A stretch of 64,000 bases of DNA from NCBI GenBank assembly GCA_035942255.1, contig DASZDG010000079.1, forward strand, positions 1-64,000, in the 5' to 3' direction. The translations under genes were made by a program, and so were the position numbers. Below the pieces are notes generated by a model. The model saw only the letters and a list, made by a program, of their open reading frames with translations, made no database searches and had not been told where the DNA came from. Positions 1-8,510 of the stretch are shown piece after piece. The stretch is from JALZEG01 sp035942255 (GTDB taxonomy: Bacteria; Actinomycetota; CADDZG01; WHSQ01). Within the stretch, counting starts at the first letter, position 1, and every line of letters begins with the position of its first letter.

Positions 1-2
1 AC

Positions 3-1049
3 CTCGGACTGCTCATGTGGCAGGACGACGCCACGGGGAGATGGTGGTCGAGCGGCTGCTCGGTGAGGGACCCCGAACGACTCCGGGAGGCCGCGGCGCC
101 GTTGCCGGCGCCCGACGGCCGCGGGCCCGTTCGGGTGCTGGCCGGCGGGAGCTGGGGCGAGGTCGGGCACCTGGCGCTGGACGGTCGCGGCAGGACGCTC
201 GGCTACGGCGTCGGCGACCGGCGGGTGGTCGAGCTCGAGGCGTGTCCGGGGGCCGGGGCCTTCCTCGAGCTCTACGCCTCGAGAGACGGCTACGCGGTGG
301 CGGCCCGGCGCCTGCGCACGAACGCGCTCCTCTGGGAGCAGGACGTGGCGATCGACGGCGAGACGCCCGTCGGGCTCGGCTGCGCGGCAGGACGTTCTCC
401 GGGCGCCTACGTCGCCACCAGCACTCACCTCCACGCCGACCGCGCCTCCGAAGGGCACGTCCTTCAGCTCGGCGACGACACCCGCCGGGTCGTCTACGAA
501 GGCTCGCTTTTCGATGCCGCGTTCGGCCCCCGAGACCGCGCGTTCCTCCAGCGCGACACCGGGGGGAGCCAGGTGGCGGAGCTCGACCTCCGCTCGGGCT
601 CGGCGCGCTTCATCGGCGGGACCCCGCGAGGCGCCGCACCGCTGGCGGTGAGCCCCGACGGACGCCGGCTCGCGACGGTCGCCGGGGCCAGCCTGTTCGT
701 CTTCGACCTCGCGACCGGGAGCAAGACGCGCCGGGAGCTGCGCGGGGACACGTTCGGCGAGGCAGGCTGGTTCGGGGAGCGGACCGTCGGCTACTTCCCC
801 CGCTGCGGCGACAACAGGGGGATCGAGGTCTTCGACGCCGCCCTGGAGACGCGCCGGCGGGTGCCCGGCCGGTGGTGCGCCTCGGACTCGGCGACCGTCG
901 GGAGGCGGGCGTGGGGGATCTTCGCGGGGATCGTGCGGAAGGCGACGATCCGCGGCGGCGTCCGGGTGGTCGCGAGGTTCCCGAGCAAGAACCTGAACGT
1001 CCTCGCGGGCGTCCCCGGCGACCGTTCGGTGGAGTGGCCGGAGCCCTGA
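3..1049 (+). CDS. Beta-propeller (WD40/TolB-like) protein, 5' truncated
   Basis: The reading frame is open to the left window edge, so the true start probably lies outside; the first in-window ATG is at 15. The protein shows repeated beta-strand blocks such as VSPDGRRLATV and LFVFDLATGSKTR, typical of WD40/PD40 propeller blades. No catalytic motif is visible and the N-terminal signal, if any, is missing. It resembles in style the propeller lipoprotein at 19027-20367. A role as a secreted or lipid-anchored scaffold or sensor is inference only. Confidence 0.7.
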   Translation, partial: LGLLMWQDDATGRWWSSGCSVRDPERLREAAAPLPAPDGRGPVRVLAGGSWGEVGHLALDGRGRTLGYGVGDRRVVELEACPGAGAFLELYASRDGYAVAARRLRTNALLWEQDVAIDGETPVGLGCAAGRSPGAYVATSTHLHADRASEGHVLQLGDDTRRVVYEGSLFDAAFGPRDRAFLQRDTGGSQVAELDLRSGSARFIGGTPRGAAPLAVSPDGRRLATVAGASLFVFDLATGSKTRRELRGDTFGEAGWFGERTVGYFPRCGDNRGIEVFDAALETRRRVPGRWCASDSATVGRRAWGIFAGIVRKATIRGGVRVVARFPSKNLNVLAGVPGDRSVEWPEP

Positions 1050-1083
1050 TCGTCCGCGCCTAGTCCGACCGGGCTATGCCCGC

Positions 1084-1101
1084 CCGGACGGCGCCGTCCG
1101 G
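1084..1101. terminator. 18-bp perfect GC palindrome, possible terminator stem
   Basis: CCGGACGGC is followed directly by its exact reverse complement, 35 bp after the stop of the upstream propeller gene. As RNA it could form a strong hairpin, but no clear U-run follows, so intrinsic termination is uncertain. A regulator binding site is the alternative. Confidence 0.3.
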
Positions 1102-1139
1102 CCCGATTTCGACCACCGGAAATAGCCCTTTCGGGTGAC

Positions 1140-1167
1140 TCAACTAATCGCGGCCCGGGGCCGATGC
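1140..1167 (+). promoter_or_regulatory. Candidate FliA/WhiG-type (sigma-28) promoter
   Basis: TCAA (1140-1143) is followed after 16 bp by GCCGATGC (1160-1167). The established sigma-28/WhiG consensus is TAAA, about 15 bp, then GCCGATAA. It lies about 90 bp before the GGDEF/EAL gene and in the same orientation. A second match with identical spacing precedes the BldC-like gene at 13608-13635. No FliA/WhiG gene is in the window, so this stays a candidate. Confidence 0.35.
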
Positions 1168-1258
1168 CACAGTGAGGACGCGGAGTGACTTCGGGGGAGA
1201 CGGGGGCGGCGAACCCCCCCGGCCGGGCTCGCGTCGAAGTTCGGGTCGGAGGGGTTGA

Positions 1259-3871
1259 GTGGCAGACGTAATCGCGTCGGAGCGCAAGTTCGGGAACCGC
1301 TTCCGGTTCCTGAGCGGCGAGCAGAAGGTCTGGCTGCTCAACGCAGTCCTGGCCGGCATCGCGTGCGTTCTCTACTTCTTCGTCATTGATGGCCTCGCGG
1401 CCCCCCACAAGGGATTCCAGCTGAAGTGGTGGGCGCTCGCGCCGCTCTTCCTGGCGGCGGAGGTCGCCGTCATCCACGTCCAGCTGAAGCGTGAGGTCCT
1501 GTCGTACTCCCTCAACGAGATCCCGCTGATCCTCGGCCTCTTCTTCGCACCCCCGGGCGACCTCGTGCTCGCAGTCCTCGTCGGTTGTGGGGCCGCCCTC
1601 GCCCTCCACCGCAGGCAGTCGATGCTCAAGCTGACGTTCAACGTCAGCCACTTCTGTCTCGAGACCGCGATGGCGATCGTGGTCTTCCACGCCGTCGTGG
1701 GGACGCACGCACACATCGGTCCCGCCGGATGGCTGGGCACGCTTGCAGCCGCGTTCATGGCCGACCTGATCGCCGCGCTGTGCGTGGCGCTCGCGGTCTC
1801 GCTCGCGGAGGGCCGTCGCCAGGCGATAGAGAGCCTCCTCGGCATCGGCTCTATCGTCGCCTTCGCGAACGCGTGCGTCGCGCTCGCCGCCGCGACCGTC
1901 TTGTGGACGCACCCCGCATCGGCATGGCTCCTGTCGGTCCCGGCGATCCTGCTCTTCCTCGCCTACCGCGGCTACAGCGCCCAGCGTCAGAAGCGCCAGA
2001 GCCTCGAGCTCCTGTACGAGTCGACCCGCGTCCTGCAGCAGTCGCTCGAGGCGAACTCCGTCGTCGACACCGTCCTGGAGCAGGCCCGCCAGATGCTCCG
2101 GGCGGACTACGCCGAGATCACCAGGTTCCCGCAGGTGAAGGGGGGCCGGGCGTTCAGGGCATCGTTCGGGCCCGGTACGCGGCGCGAGCCGTTGCGGTCG
2201 ATCAACCTCGATCCCACCGAAGGGGTCTGGGCGAGGGTCGCGGCGGAAGGTCAGACGATCCTGGTCGCACGGCCGATCGAGAACGAGAAGCTCCGGGCGC
2301 ACTTCCACGAGAGAGGCATCCGCGACGCGATCGTCTCCCCCCTCCACGGTCCCGACGGCATCGTCGGGACGTTGCTCGTGGGAAACCGCCTTCGTGACGA
2401 CCTCGCGACGTTCGACTCCGACGACCTCAAGCTCGTCGAGACGCTCGCCAACCACGCGAGCATCTCGCTCGAGAACGGCCGCCTCGTCGAGAGCCTCAAG
2501 CGGCAGGCCGCGGAGAACGAGTTCCAGGCGCAGCACGACTCGCTGACCGGGCTCTTCAACCGGACGATGTTCCACAACCGGGTGACGCAGGCGATCGATC
2601 AGGCCGGCGTCGAGATGGTCGGCGTCCTGCTGATGGACCTCGACCGCTTCAAGGAGATCAACGACACGCTCGGGCACCCCACGGGCGACAGCCTGCTGAA
2701 GGAGACGTCGTTCCGGCTGAGGCGCATCCTCGGTCCCGACGTCACGATCGCTCGCCTCGGCGGCGACGAGTTTGCGATCTTGCTCCCGCGCCTCACCTCG
2801 CTGATCGGAGCTACGGACCTCGCGGCGAACCTCGTGAAGGCCCTCCGGCAGCCGTACGAGTTGCAGGACCTCTCGCTCGACGTAAGCGCCAGCATCGGGA
2901 TCTCGCTCTTCCCCCAGCACGGCACCGATGCCGAGACGCTCATGCAGCGAGCCGACGTCGCCATGTACATCGCCAAGGCGTCGCACAGCGGCTTCGAGAT
3001 CTACGACGGCGAGAAGGACCAGTACAGCCCGAACCGCCTCGCGCTCGTCGCCGAGCTGAGGCGTGCGATCGACGAGCGGCAGCTCGTCGTCTGGTACCAG
3101 CCGAAGATCGACCTCAGCTCCGGCCGCCTCATCGGGGCCGAGGCGCTCGTCCGTTGGAACCACCCGCGCCACGGCATGATGCCGCCGGACGAGTTCATCG
3201 GGCTCGCCGAGCACACCGGGCTCATCGGGCCGATGACGTCGTACGTGCTCGAGGAGGCCCTCCAGCAGTGCGTCGCGTGGCGCTCGTCGGGCTTCCCCGA
3301 CTTCAAGGTCGCGGTGAACCTGTCCGTGAAGAACCTGATGGACGTCGACCTGCCGCGGCAGATCAGCGCGCTGCTGATGAAGTCGCGGCTCCCGTCCGAC
3401 GCACTCCACCTCGAGATCACGGAGAGCAGCATCATGGAAGACCCCGAGCGTGCGATCGAGGTGCTCACGAGGCTGCACGAGATGGGCATCGGGATCGCCA
3501 TCGACGACTTCGGCACCGGCTACTCGTCGCTCGCGTACCTCCGCAGGCTCCCCGTCGACGAGATGAAGATCGATCGCAGCTTCGTCCGCGGCATGATGTC
3601 GTCCGAGAACGACGCGGTGATCGTGCGCTCGGTCATCGACCTCGGACGCAACCTCGGCCTCGTCGTCGTCGCCGAGGGCATCGAGGACCGCGAGTCGATG
3701 GAGCGCCTCGAGGCACTCGGCTGCACCGTCGGGCAGGGCTACCACATTGCCCGGCCGATGGACGCCGAGGGCTTCGACTCCTGGGCGGCAAGCCGCAACG
3801 CGAGCGAGGCCGCGGCCCGGCCCGAGGGCAACGCCCCGGTAGTGCCGCTGACCCGCGTGCAGAGCCGCTAG
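1259..3871 (+). CDS. Membrane-bound GGDEF/EAL cyclic-di-GMP protein with GAF domain
   Basis: 870 aa. Residues about 20-245 hold roughly seven hydrophobic segments (membrane sensor region), followed by a GAF-like domain (about 255-405), a GGDEF domain (about 425-580) and an EAL domain (about 605-860). The cyclase motif RLGGDEF is intact (GGDEF at 501-505), with no RxxD inhibitory site in the usual position just upstream. The phosphodiesterase motifs are intact: EAL at 628-630, IDDFGTGYSSL, KIDRSFV and VAEGIE. Both synthesis and breakdown of cyclic-di-GMP are therefore chemically possible; which dominates cannot be read from sequence. The GTG start is preceded by GGAGGGG. The stop overlaps the convergent Phd-like gene by 4 bp. 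A possible sigma-28-type promoter lies upstream. Confidence 0.93.
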   Translation: MADVIASERKFGNRFRFLSGEQKVWLLNAVLAGIACVLYFFVIDGLAAPHKGFQLKWWALAPLFLAAEVAVIHVQLKREVLSYSLNEIPLILGLFFAPPGDLVLAVLVGCGAALALHRRQSMLKLTFNVSHFCLETAMAIVVFHAVVGTHAHIGPAGWLGTLAAAFMADLIAALCVALAVSLAEGRRQAIESLLGIGSIVAFANACVALAAATVLWTHPASAWLLSVPAILLFLAYRGYSAQRQKRQSLELLYESTRVLQQSLEANSVVDTVLEQARQMLRADYAEITRFPQVKGGRAFRASFGPGTRREPLRSINLDPTEGVWARVAAEGQTILVARPIENEKLRAHFHERGIRDAIVSPLHGPDGIVGTLLVGNRLRDDLATFDSDDLKLVETLANHASISLENGRLVESLKRQAAENEFQAQHDSLTGLFNRTMFHNRVTQAIDQAGVEMVGVLLMDLDRFKEINDTLGHPTGDSLLKETSFRLRRILGPDVTIARLGGDEFAILLPRLTSLIGATDLAANLVKALRQPYELQDLSLDVSASIGISLFPQHGTDAETLMQRADVAMYIAKASHSGFEIYDGEKDQYSPNRLALVAELRRAIDERQLVVWYQPKIDLSSGRLIGAEALVRWNHPRHGMMPPDEFIGLAEHTGLIGPMTSYVLEEALQQCVAWRSSGFPDFKVAVNLSVKNLMDVDLPRQISALLMKSRLPSDALHLEITESSIMEDPERAIEVLTRLHEMGIGIAIDDFGTGYSSLAYLRRLPVDEMKIDRSFVRGMMSSENDAVIVRSVIDLGRNLGLVVVAEGIEDRESMERLEALGCTVGQGYHIARPMDAEGFDSWAASRNASEAAARPEGNAPVVPLTRVQSR

Positions 3872-4392
3872 AGCTCGTCCAGGTGCCTCACGCCGTACGG
3901 CGTGAGCTCCCACCACGCCCCCGACTGCTTCAGCAGTCCATGCGTGTACGTCATCGTCGCCAGCAGACCGACCACGTCTCGGGGGGTGAGGCCGAGGCCG
4001 CGCGTGGGGTTGGCCATCCGCCCCTCTGCGGCCAGCATCCGCAGGACGTGCTTCTGCGCCTCGTCCAGCTCGATCAGCGGCCGTAGCACCTCGACCTCGT
4101 AGACGACCTCACCGCCCACGACCTTCTTCGTTCGGCCCTCGAGAGGCACCAGGAACCCGACGACCCGGCCGAAGTGACGGATCGCGAACGAATGGCCTTC
4201 GTCCGTGACCGCGCGCAGCAACTCTGCCGTCTGCCGGCTCAGCTCGCGGGCGCTGACGTGGCGAATTGGCTTGATCGATGAGGGGGTGCTTGCGGGGGCG
4301 GCGTCAGACACGTCAGATACGTCAGTCATGTCTGTCATGTCTGACATACCTCGGGAAGAAAGGGTGTAGCGCGCGTCACTCTGACTTAACAT
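3868..4392 (-). CDS. Phd/YefM-like DNA-binding protein with C-terminal winged-helix-like tail
   Basis: Residues about 46-84 (VSARELSRQTAELLRAV through GRVVGFLVPL) match the Phd/YefM antitoxin N-terminal fold, which binds operator DNA. Residues about 105-174 are unlike a toxin-neutralising tail and resemble a small winged helix. No toxin of a known TA family is adjacent. The N-terminus is unusual: alternating Ser/Asp/Met/Thr/Val encoded by 9-bp-like DNA repeats (4303-4345), so the true start may be the ATG at 4390-4392 or one of the internal ATGs. Neither has a strong ribosome site; a leaderless start is possible. It is divergent from the 507-aa protein gene (32 bp apart) and may control it. 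Confidence 0.65.
   Translation of the reverse strand: MLSQSDARYTLSSRGMSDMTDMTDVSDVSDAAPASTPSSIKPIRHVSARELSRQTAELLRAVTDEGHSFAIRHFGRVVGFLVPLEGRTKKVVGGEVVYEVEVLRPLIELDEAQKHVLRMLAAEGRMANPTRGLGLTPRDVVGLLATMTYTHGLLKQSGAWWELTPYGVRHLDEL
4303..4345. repeat. GTCAGA/TGTCTGAC repeat cluster, candidate operator
   Basis: GTCAGACA at 4303-4310 and its exact reverse complement TGTCTGAC at 4338-4345 flank further copies of CGTCAGAT, CGTCAG and CATGTCTG. The block overlaps the N-terminal codons of the Phd-like gene and precedes the divergent gene at 4425. Phd-family proteins typically bind repeated short palindromes near their own start, so an autoregulatory operator is plausible. Confidence 0.45.
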
Positions 4393-4424
4393 CGCCGGCA
4401 GCAGCTGCCAGGGGGAGGCGGATC

Positions 4425-5948
4425 ATGCCGGTGCGCGAGGAGGACGTCGAGTTCGACCCGGTCGACCTCTCGGTGCTCGACCCCGTTTGCGTGGTCGCCC
4501 AGTCGCTCGACAACCAGTGGGTGCCGTCCGGGCTCCTGCGGCGGATGATGAGGCGGCGGCGTGCCCTCGACGACGTCGCCGCGACGAGGACCGAGCTCGT
4601 GCGCGCCGAGTACCTGCGCGCGCTGGTGAATGCCCGTCAGGTCGTCGTCAACCGCGCGTTCCTCTACAACAACCCGGCCGTGTTCGCGGACTACGTCGCG
4701 CCGGGGGCGGGGCGCGAGGCGTTCGAAAAGCTCCTCAGCTCCGGCGCGATCATGCCTTTCCTGTTCGGGGAGCGATCGCCCGTGCAGGCTCCGCCTTACA
4801 CGACGAACCCCGCGGGGTTCGGCGCGTGGAGCGAGGTGTCCCAGGAGGTGAAGATGCCGTGCCTGCGGCTGTCGTGGGACGACCGGGAGAACCTCGAGTA
4901 CATCCGTCATCAGCTCGTCGCGCGCTTCGGTGACTTCGCCCAGGGCATCAACCGCCTGGACATGGCCGCGCTTCTACGTGACCTGGGGCTGTCTCCGGAC
5001 GCGGGTCCGGCCCTGAAGGAGCGCCTGACGGACATCTCTCGCCGGTGCGTCGAGTGGTCGGGCGAGGACCGCGACATCACTCGGGAGAACCTGTACCGGG
5101 AGTTCGTCGTCGCCGACGGGACCGAGCCGGCCGAGGGGAAGTACGACCGGGACAAGCCGTTCGCTGCCGAGATCAAGCAGCTGCTGGACCTGAACTACAA
5201 CGTGAACCTTCCGGACGCGCTCGAGAGGTTCCCGCTGACCCCAACCGAAACCCTTCATCGCACTGCGTTGCAGGAATGGCAGAAGAGCCGGCGGGAGAAC
5301 CGCGAGCTGACGCCGGAGGAGCTCCTCGAGCTCCTGAGGAACGCCGCGTTCGACCTCGTGGCCGGAGGGCAGTACATCAAGTCGCTCGGGGGCCTCAGCC
5401 TGCGAGAGATCGTGACGATCCGCTCGACCTGGCAGTGGGACCGCTACACGAGCGCGATGGAAGGTCTGATGAACGACCCGCTCGCGTTCCACGACCCGGA
5501 CCACGGCGCCCCTGCGGTGTACGCCGCGTACGTCGCGCTCGCGCAGGAGGCGACGAAGATCGCGGCGGAGCACAAGAGGGAGAGGCTCGCGCAACGGTGG
5601 CTACCCGGGATCGAGCTCGTCGTCGAGGTCGCGGGCGCCGTCGTCTCCGTCCTGTGGGGCGAGCAGAGCGTGGTGAAGGTGGCGGGAGAGGTCTCGAAGA
5701 AGGTCGGCGACCACGCGGCCCCCGTAGTCGTGCGCCTGGTCGTCCGCGGCATCACCGAGCTCGGCTCCCGCGCCGACCTCGCGACCAGCATCGATTTCAT
5801 GACGGGGGAGTTCGACCGCGCTCAGACCCGCTGGAAGGAGCTCGTCTCGGGGCTCGAGAAGCTGCCCGGTTACGCGACGGCCATCGAAGCCGTCGCAGCG
5901 GAGCGTCCCGCGGCGAACATCGACTACTCGGGCGAGCTCTACACGTGA
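4425..5948 (+). CDS. Unrecognised 507-aa protein coupled to a Nudix hydrolase
   Basis: I do not recognise this family. The start at 4425 is chosen for the strong GGGGGAGG ribosome site 8 bp upstream; longer forms would read through the divergent gene's control region. The protein is mostly charged and helical, with distinctive stretches NRAFLYNNPAVFADY (near residue 75) and RSTWQWDRYTSAMEGLM (near 335). One hydrophobic segment, about residues 391-413 (LVVEVAGAVVSVLWG), may be buried or membrane-inserted. No signal peptide or known catalytic motif is evident. Its stop overlaps the Nudix gene start by 4 bp (GTGA), so the two are co-translated. With the divergent Phd-like gene it looks like a small self-regulated module; a toxin or defence role is speculative. 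Confidence 0.8.
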   Translation: MPVREEDVEFDPVDLSVLDPVCVVAQSLDNQWVPSGLLRRMMRRRRALDDVAATRTELVRAEYLRALVNARQVVVNRAFLYNNPAVFADYVAPGAGREAFEKLLSSGAIMPFLFGERSPVQAPPYTTNPAGFGAWSEVSQEVKMPCLRLSWDDRENLEYIRHQLVARFGDFAQGINRLDMAALLRDLGLSPDAGPALKERLTDISRRCVEWSGEDRDITRENLYREFVVADGTEPAEGKYDRDKPFAAEIKQLLDLNYNVNLPDALERFPLTPTETLHRTALQEWQKSRRENRELTPEELLELLRNAAFDLVAGGQYIKSLGGLSLREIVTIRSTWQWDRYTSAMEGLMNDPLAFHDPDHGAPAVYAAYVALAQEATKIAAEHKRERLAQRWLPGIELVVEVAGAVVSVLWGEQSVVKVAGEVSKKVGDHAAPVVVRLVVRGITELGSRADLATSIDFMTGEFDRAQTRWKELVSGLEKLPGYATAIEAVAAERPAANIDYSGELYT

Positions 5949-6658
5949 CGGGGCCGCCCGGCGCGTTCGCACGCTACGCGAAGCTCGCGAGCGAGAGGCC
6001 CGAGCTCTTCGCCAACCCCGCCGGCTCCGCCTTCCGTATCCTCCTCGACGCCGAGGAGATCGCCGCGGCCGAGGGGGCCGAGGCGGACCGCCTTGCCGGC
6101 CGCGGGCTCCCGCGCGAGTGGGCGCGGGTGGGGGTGGTCTACGAGGACGAGTACGTCCTCCTGCTGCGCGACGCCGTCGCGTTCCCCGACGGGCACAGGG
6201 GGACCTACATCCGGTTCGTCGGACGCGACGATGCTCCCTCGGGCGTCGCGGTGCTCCCGCTGCACGCCGGGAAGGTCCTGCTCGTCCGCCACTTCCGCCA
6301 CGCGACGCGCTCGTCGCACCTCGAGATCCCACGCGGCTTCTGGGTCGACGGCCTGAGCGGTACGGACATCGCACGGCGCGAGCTGGAGGAGGAGGCCGGT
6401 ATCGCCGGGTGCACGCTCGTTCCCCTCGGCCCCGTGCACGTCAACACGGGGCTGACGGCGGAGACGCTGGAGCTCTACGCGGCCCTCGTCGAGGACGGGG
6501 GGCGCCCGAGCGAAGACCAGGCGATCACGGAGGTCGTGGCGGTCGGGGTCGACGAGCTCGAGGAGCTGATCCGGGACGGAGAGGTGACCGACTCGTTCAC
6601 GGTGGCGGCGTATGCACGGGCGAAGCTCCGGGGTGTCCTCGGTTCCGGCTACGAGTAG
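5945..6658 (+). CDS. Nudix hydrolase (ADP-ribose pyrophosphatase-like)
   Basis: 237 aa. The Nudix box is at about residues 130-152 and ends RELEEEAGI, with the metal-binding Glu residues intact. Preceding features EIPRGFW and GPVHVNTGLTAETLELY resemble ADP-ribose/NDP-sugar hydrolases. The Glu of the GX5E part is replaced by Leu (GLSG), which lies outside the catalytic REXXEE core. The GTG start overlaps the upstream stop (GTGA), meaning translational coupling to the unrecognised 507-aa protein. Its 3' end overlaps the convergent ABC permease gene by 10 bp. The substrate may be a nucleoside diphosphate derivative such as ADP-ribose; this is not proven. Confidence 0.85.
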   Translation: MTGPPGAFARYAKLASERPELFANPAGSAFRILLDAEEIAAAEGAEADRLAGRGLPREWARVGVVYEDEYVLLLRDAVAFPDGHRGTYIRFVGRDDAPSGVAVLPLHAGKVLLVRHFRHATRSSHLEIPRGFWVDGLSGTDIARRELEEEAGIAGCTLVPLGPVHVNTGLTAETLELYAALVEDGGRPSEDQAITEVVAVGVDELEELIRDGEVTDSFTVAAYARAKLRGVLGSGYE

Positions 6659-7437
6659 CGCGTGATGTAGCCCCTCGTGCGGAACAGGGCGAGCATCTTC
6701 GCCAGGAACAGCATCGCCGCGATCGTGAGCATCCCTGCGCCGAACGCCGCCAGGCCCAGCTCGCGCCACTCCATGCCGCGCCCGTCCAGCAGCGCTCGTA
6801 CGGCGGCGAACGCGTGGGTCGTCGGGAGGAGGCGGGCGACGGGCTGCAAGGGGCCCGGCAGCGCGGGGACCGGGTAGAAGACCCCCGACAGCGGCATCAC
6901 GAGGAAGAGGATCCCCCACGCGAGCGCCTCCGCGCCGCTCCCGAACCGGAGCACGAGCGCGATCACGAACAGCGCGATAGCCCAGCCCACAGCCAGCAGC
7001 ACCGCCGCGATCGGGACGAGCCCGAGGCCGACGTCGGAGATGTCGAACGCGTAGAAGCCGAACGCGGCGAGGGCGACGAGGCCCACGCCGAGGACGAGCT
7101 TCACGAGCCCGAACAGCGCGACTCCGGCCGCGTACTCGATCTCCTTCAACGGCGTGACCATGAGGTTCAGCAGGTTGCGGGACCACGTCTCCTCGAGGAA
7201 GCCCGTCGACATCGCGATCTGGCTCTGGTACACGACGTGCCACAGCACGATCCCGGCGAGGAGGTAGCCGAACGCCGCGGCCTCGCCGCCCTCTGTCTCC
7301 GACAGGAACACGCCGAGGGAGCCGAACAGCAGCACGTCGACCAGCGGCCAGATCGTGATGTCGTAGAGCCGGTGGGGGCTCCGGCGCAGCACGTACGCGT
7401 GGCGCTTCGCGATGGCACGGACGCGGAGCCAGCTCAT
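6649..7437 (-). CDS. ABC-2 type transporter permease
   Basis: 262 aa with about six hydrophobic segments and the typical ABC-2 architecture (long loop after helix two, LLNLMVTPLKEIEY, and LPTTHAFAAVRALL near the end). The start ATG overlaps the stop of the upstream ATPase gene (ATGA), so the two form one transporter operon transcribed leftward. It probably exports a drug, lipid or polysaccharide; the substrate cannot be told. The 3' end overlaps the convergent Nudix gene by 10 bp. Confidence 0.9.
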   Translation of the reverse strand: MSWLRVRAIAKRHAYVLRRSPHRLYDITIWPLVDVLLFGSLGVFLSETEGGEAAAFGYLLAGIVLWHVVYQSQIAMSTGFLEETWSRNLLNLMVTPLKEIEYAAGVALFGLVKLVLGVGLVALAAFGFYAFDISDVGLGLVPIAAVLLAVGWAIALFVIALVLRFGSGAEALAWGILFLVMPLSGVFYPVPALPGPLQPVARLLPTTHAFAAVRALLDGRGMEWRELGLAAFGAGMLTIAAMLFLAKMLALFRTRGYITRYS

Positions 7438-8195
7438 GCGGTGTGGTCCGTCTCCTGCGTCCGCCCCGCGGCCCCCGCCCCCGCGATGTGCAGGAAGACG
7501 TCTTCGAGGTCGTCCTGGCCGAAGCTGCCGGCGACCTCCTGAGGCGTGCCGTCGGCGACGATGCGCCCGGCGGACATGAAGATCACGCGGTCGCAGAGCC
7601 GCGCGACCTCGACCATGTTGTGGCTCGTGACGAGCAGCGTCGTCCCCTCCTTCTCGCACAGGTCCTGGAGGCCCTGGCGGACGCGCTGCGCGACGTCCGG
7701 GTCGAGCGACGCGGTCGGCTCGTCGAGCACGAGCACGCGCGGCGAGTGCAGCGTCGCCTTGATGATCCCGACGAGCGTGCGCTGTCCCGACGAGAGCTCG
7801 TTGCCCATCACGCTCCCAAGCCGCGTGATGCCGAAGCGCTCGAGGCCGAGCTCGATCCGGTCGGCGGGGTCCTTCAGCCCGTAGAGGCCGCCGTAGAGCC
7901 CGAGGAACTCGCGCACGCGCAGGCGCTCGGCGAGCGGCATGTATCCCGCGGCGAAGCCCACGCGCTGCATCGCCTCGCTACGCCGCTCCGGCAGCCTCAG
8001 CCCGGTGATCTCGACGTGCCCGCTGTCGGGCGAGATGACGCCGAGCAGCATGAACAGCGTGGTCGTCTTGCCTGCTCCGTTGGGCCCGAGGAGGGCGACG
8101 CGCTCACCCGCGGAGATGCTGAGGTCGACGCCGTCGACGGCGCGGACGTCGCGGAACTGCTTGGTCAGGCCCGTCGCCCGGATCACGTGCTCCAT
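7434..8195 (-). CDS. ABC transporter ATP-binding protein
   Basis: 253 aa. Walker A is LLGPNGAGKTT (about residues 36-46), the signature is ELSSGQR and Walker B is VLVLDEPTASLDP, followed by the switch His in LVTSHN. All ATPase residues are present. It is first in a two-gene operon with the ABC-2 permease and overlaps it by 4 bp. The signature LSSGQ rather than LSGGQ is a conservative variation common in ABC-2 exporters. Confidence 0.93.
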   Translation of the reverse strand: MEHVIRATGLTKQFRDVRAVDGVDLSISAGERVALLGPNGAGKTTTLFMLLGVISPDSGHVEITGLRLPERRSEAMQRVGFAAGYMPLAERLRVREFLGLYGGLYGLKDPADRIELGLERFGITRLGSVMGNELSSGQRTLVGIIKATLHSPRVLVLDEPTASLDPDVAQRVRQGLQDLCEKEGTTLLVTSHNMVEVARLCDRVIFMSAGRIVADGTPQEVAGSFGQDDLEDVFLHIAGAGAAGRTQETDHTA

Positions 8196-8262
8196 CGGCG
8201 ACGACTATGGCAGACATCGGCGGCGTCGAACGCCGCTGGGGAGCGCTGGAAAGAGGGTGCTT

Positions 8263-8343
8263 CTAGCGGTGGTCGGCGACCACGAAGAGGGCCATGAGGC
8301 CCAGGAGGATCGCCATCAGTGCGAGGATCATCGGCGCGTCCAT
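8263..8343 (-). CDS. Small single-helix membrane peptide, 26 aa
   Basis: The short frame starts at ATG 8341-8343, preceded by a good GGTGGAG ribosome site, and encodes MDAPMILALMAILLGLMALF followed by VVADHR. It is one hydrophobic helix with a charged tail. It sits in the otherwise gene-free 315-bp gap (8196-8510) between the divergent ABC ATPase and cyclophilin genes; apart from this and a TATAGT at 8421-8426 I see nothing else in the gap. It resembles in build the 34-aa peptide at 37832-37936. Function unknown. Confidence 0.45.
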   Translation of the reverse strand: MDAPMILALMAILLGLMALFVVADHR

Positions 8344-8510
8344 CTCCACCCTTTGTCCCTGTCTCAGACCTTCAGGAGTGCTTCTCTACTGTCAGTTTCG
8401 GCCTCCGCGGCGTAAGTCTCTATAGTCCGTTCGGGCTGTTTAGGTCGCCGCGCGGACTAGGCGCGACCGCCTCGCCCGATCCGTCCGCTTCGAACGAATG
8501 GAGGAACGAC

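Noticed and set aside
1105..1258. Cyclic-di-GMP riboswitch before the GGDEF/EAL gene
   Set aside because: The conserved GEMM-I core was not found; only generic hairpins are present.
791..3916. Very long open frame on the minus strand opposite the GGDEF/EAL gene
   Set aside because: Its protein is low-complexity Arg/Asp/Leu/Val typical of antisense high-GC shadows, while the plus-strand gene has full domain motifs.
3868..4392. Classic type II toxin-antitoxin pair
   Set aside because: No PIN, RelE, Doc or other small toxin is adjacent; the neighbours are a 870-aa signalling protein and a 507-aa unknown.
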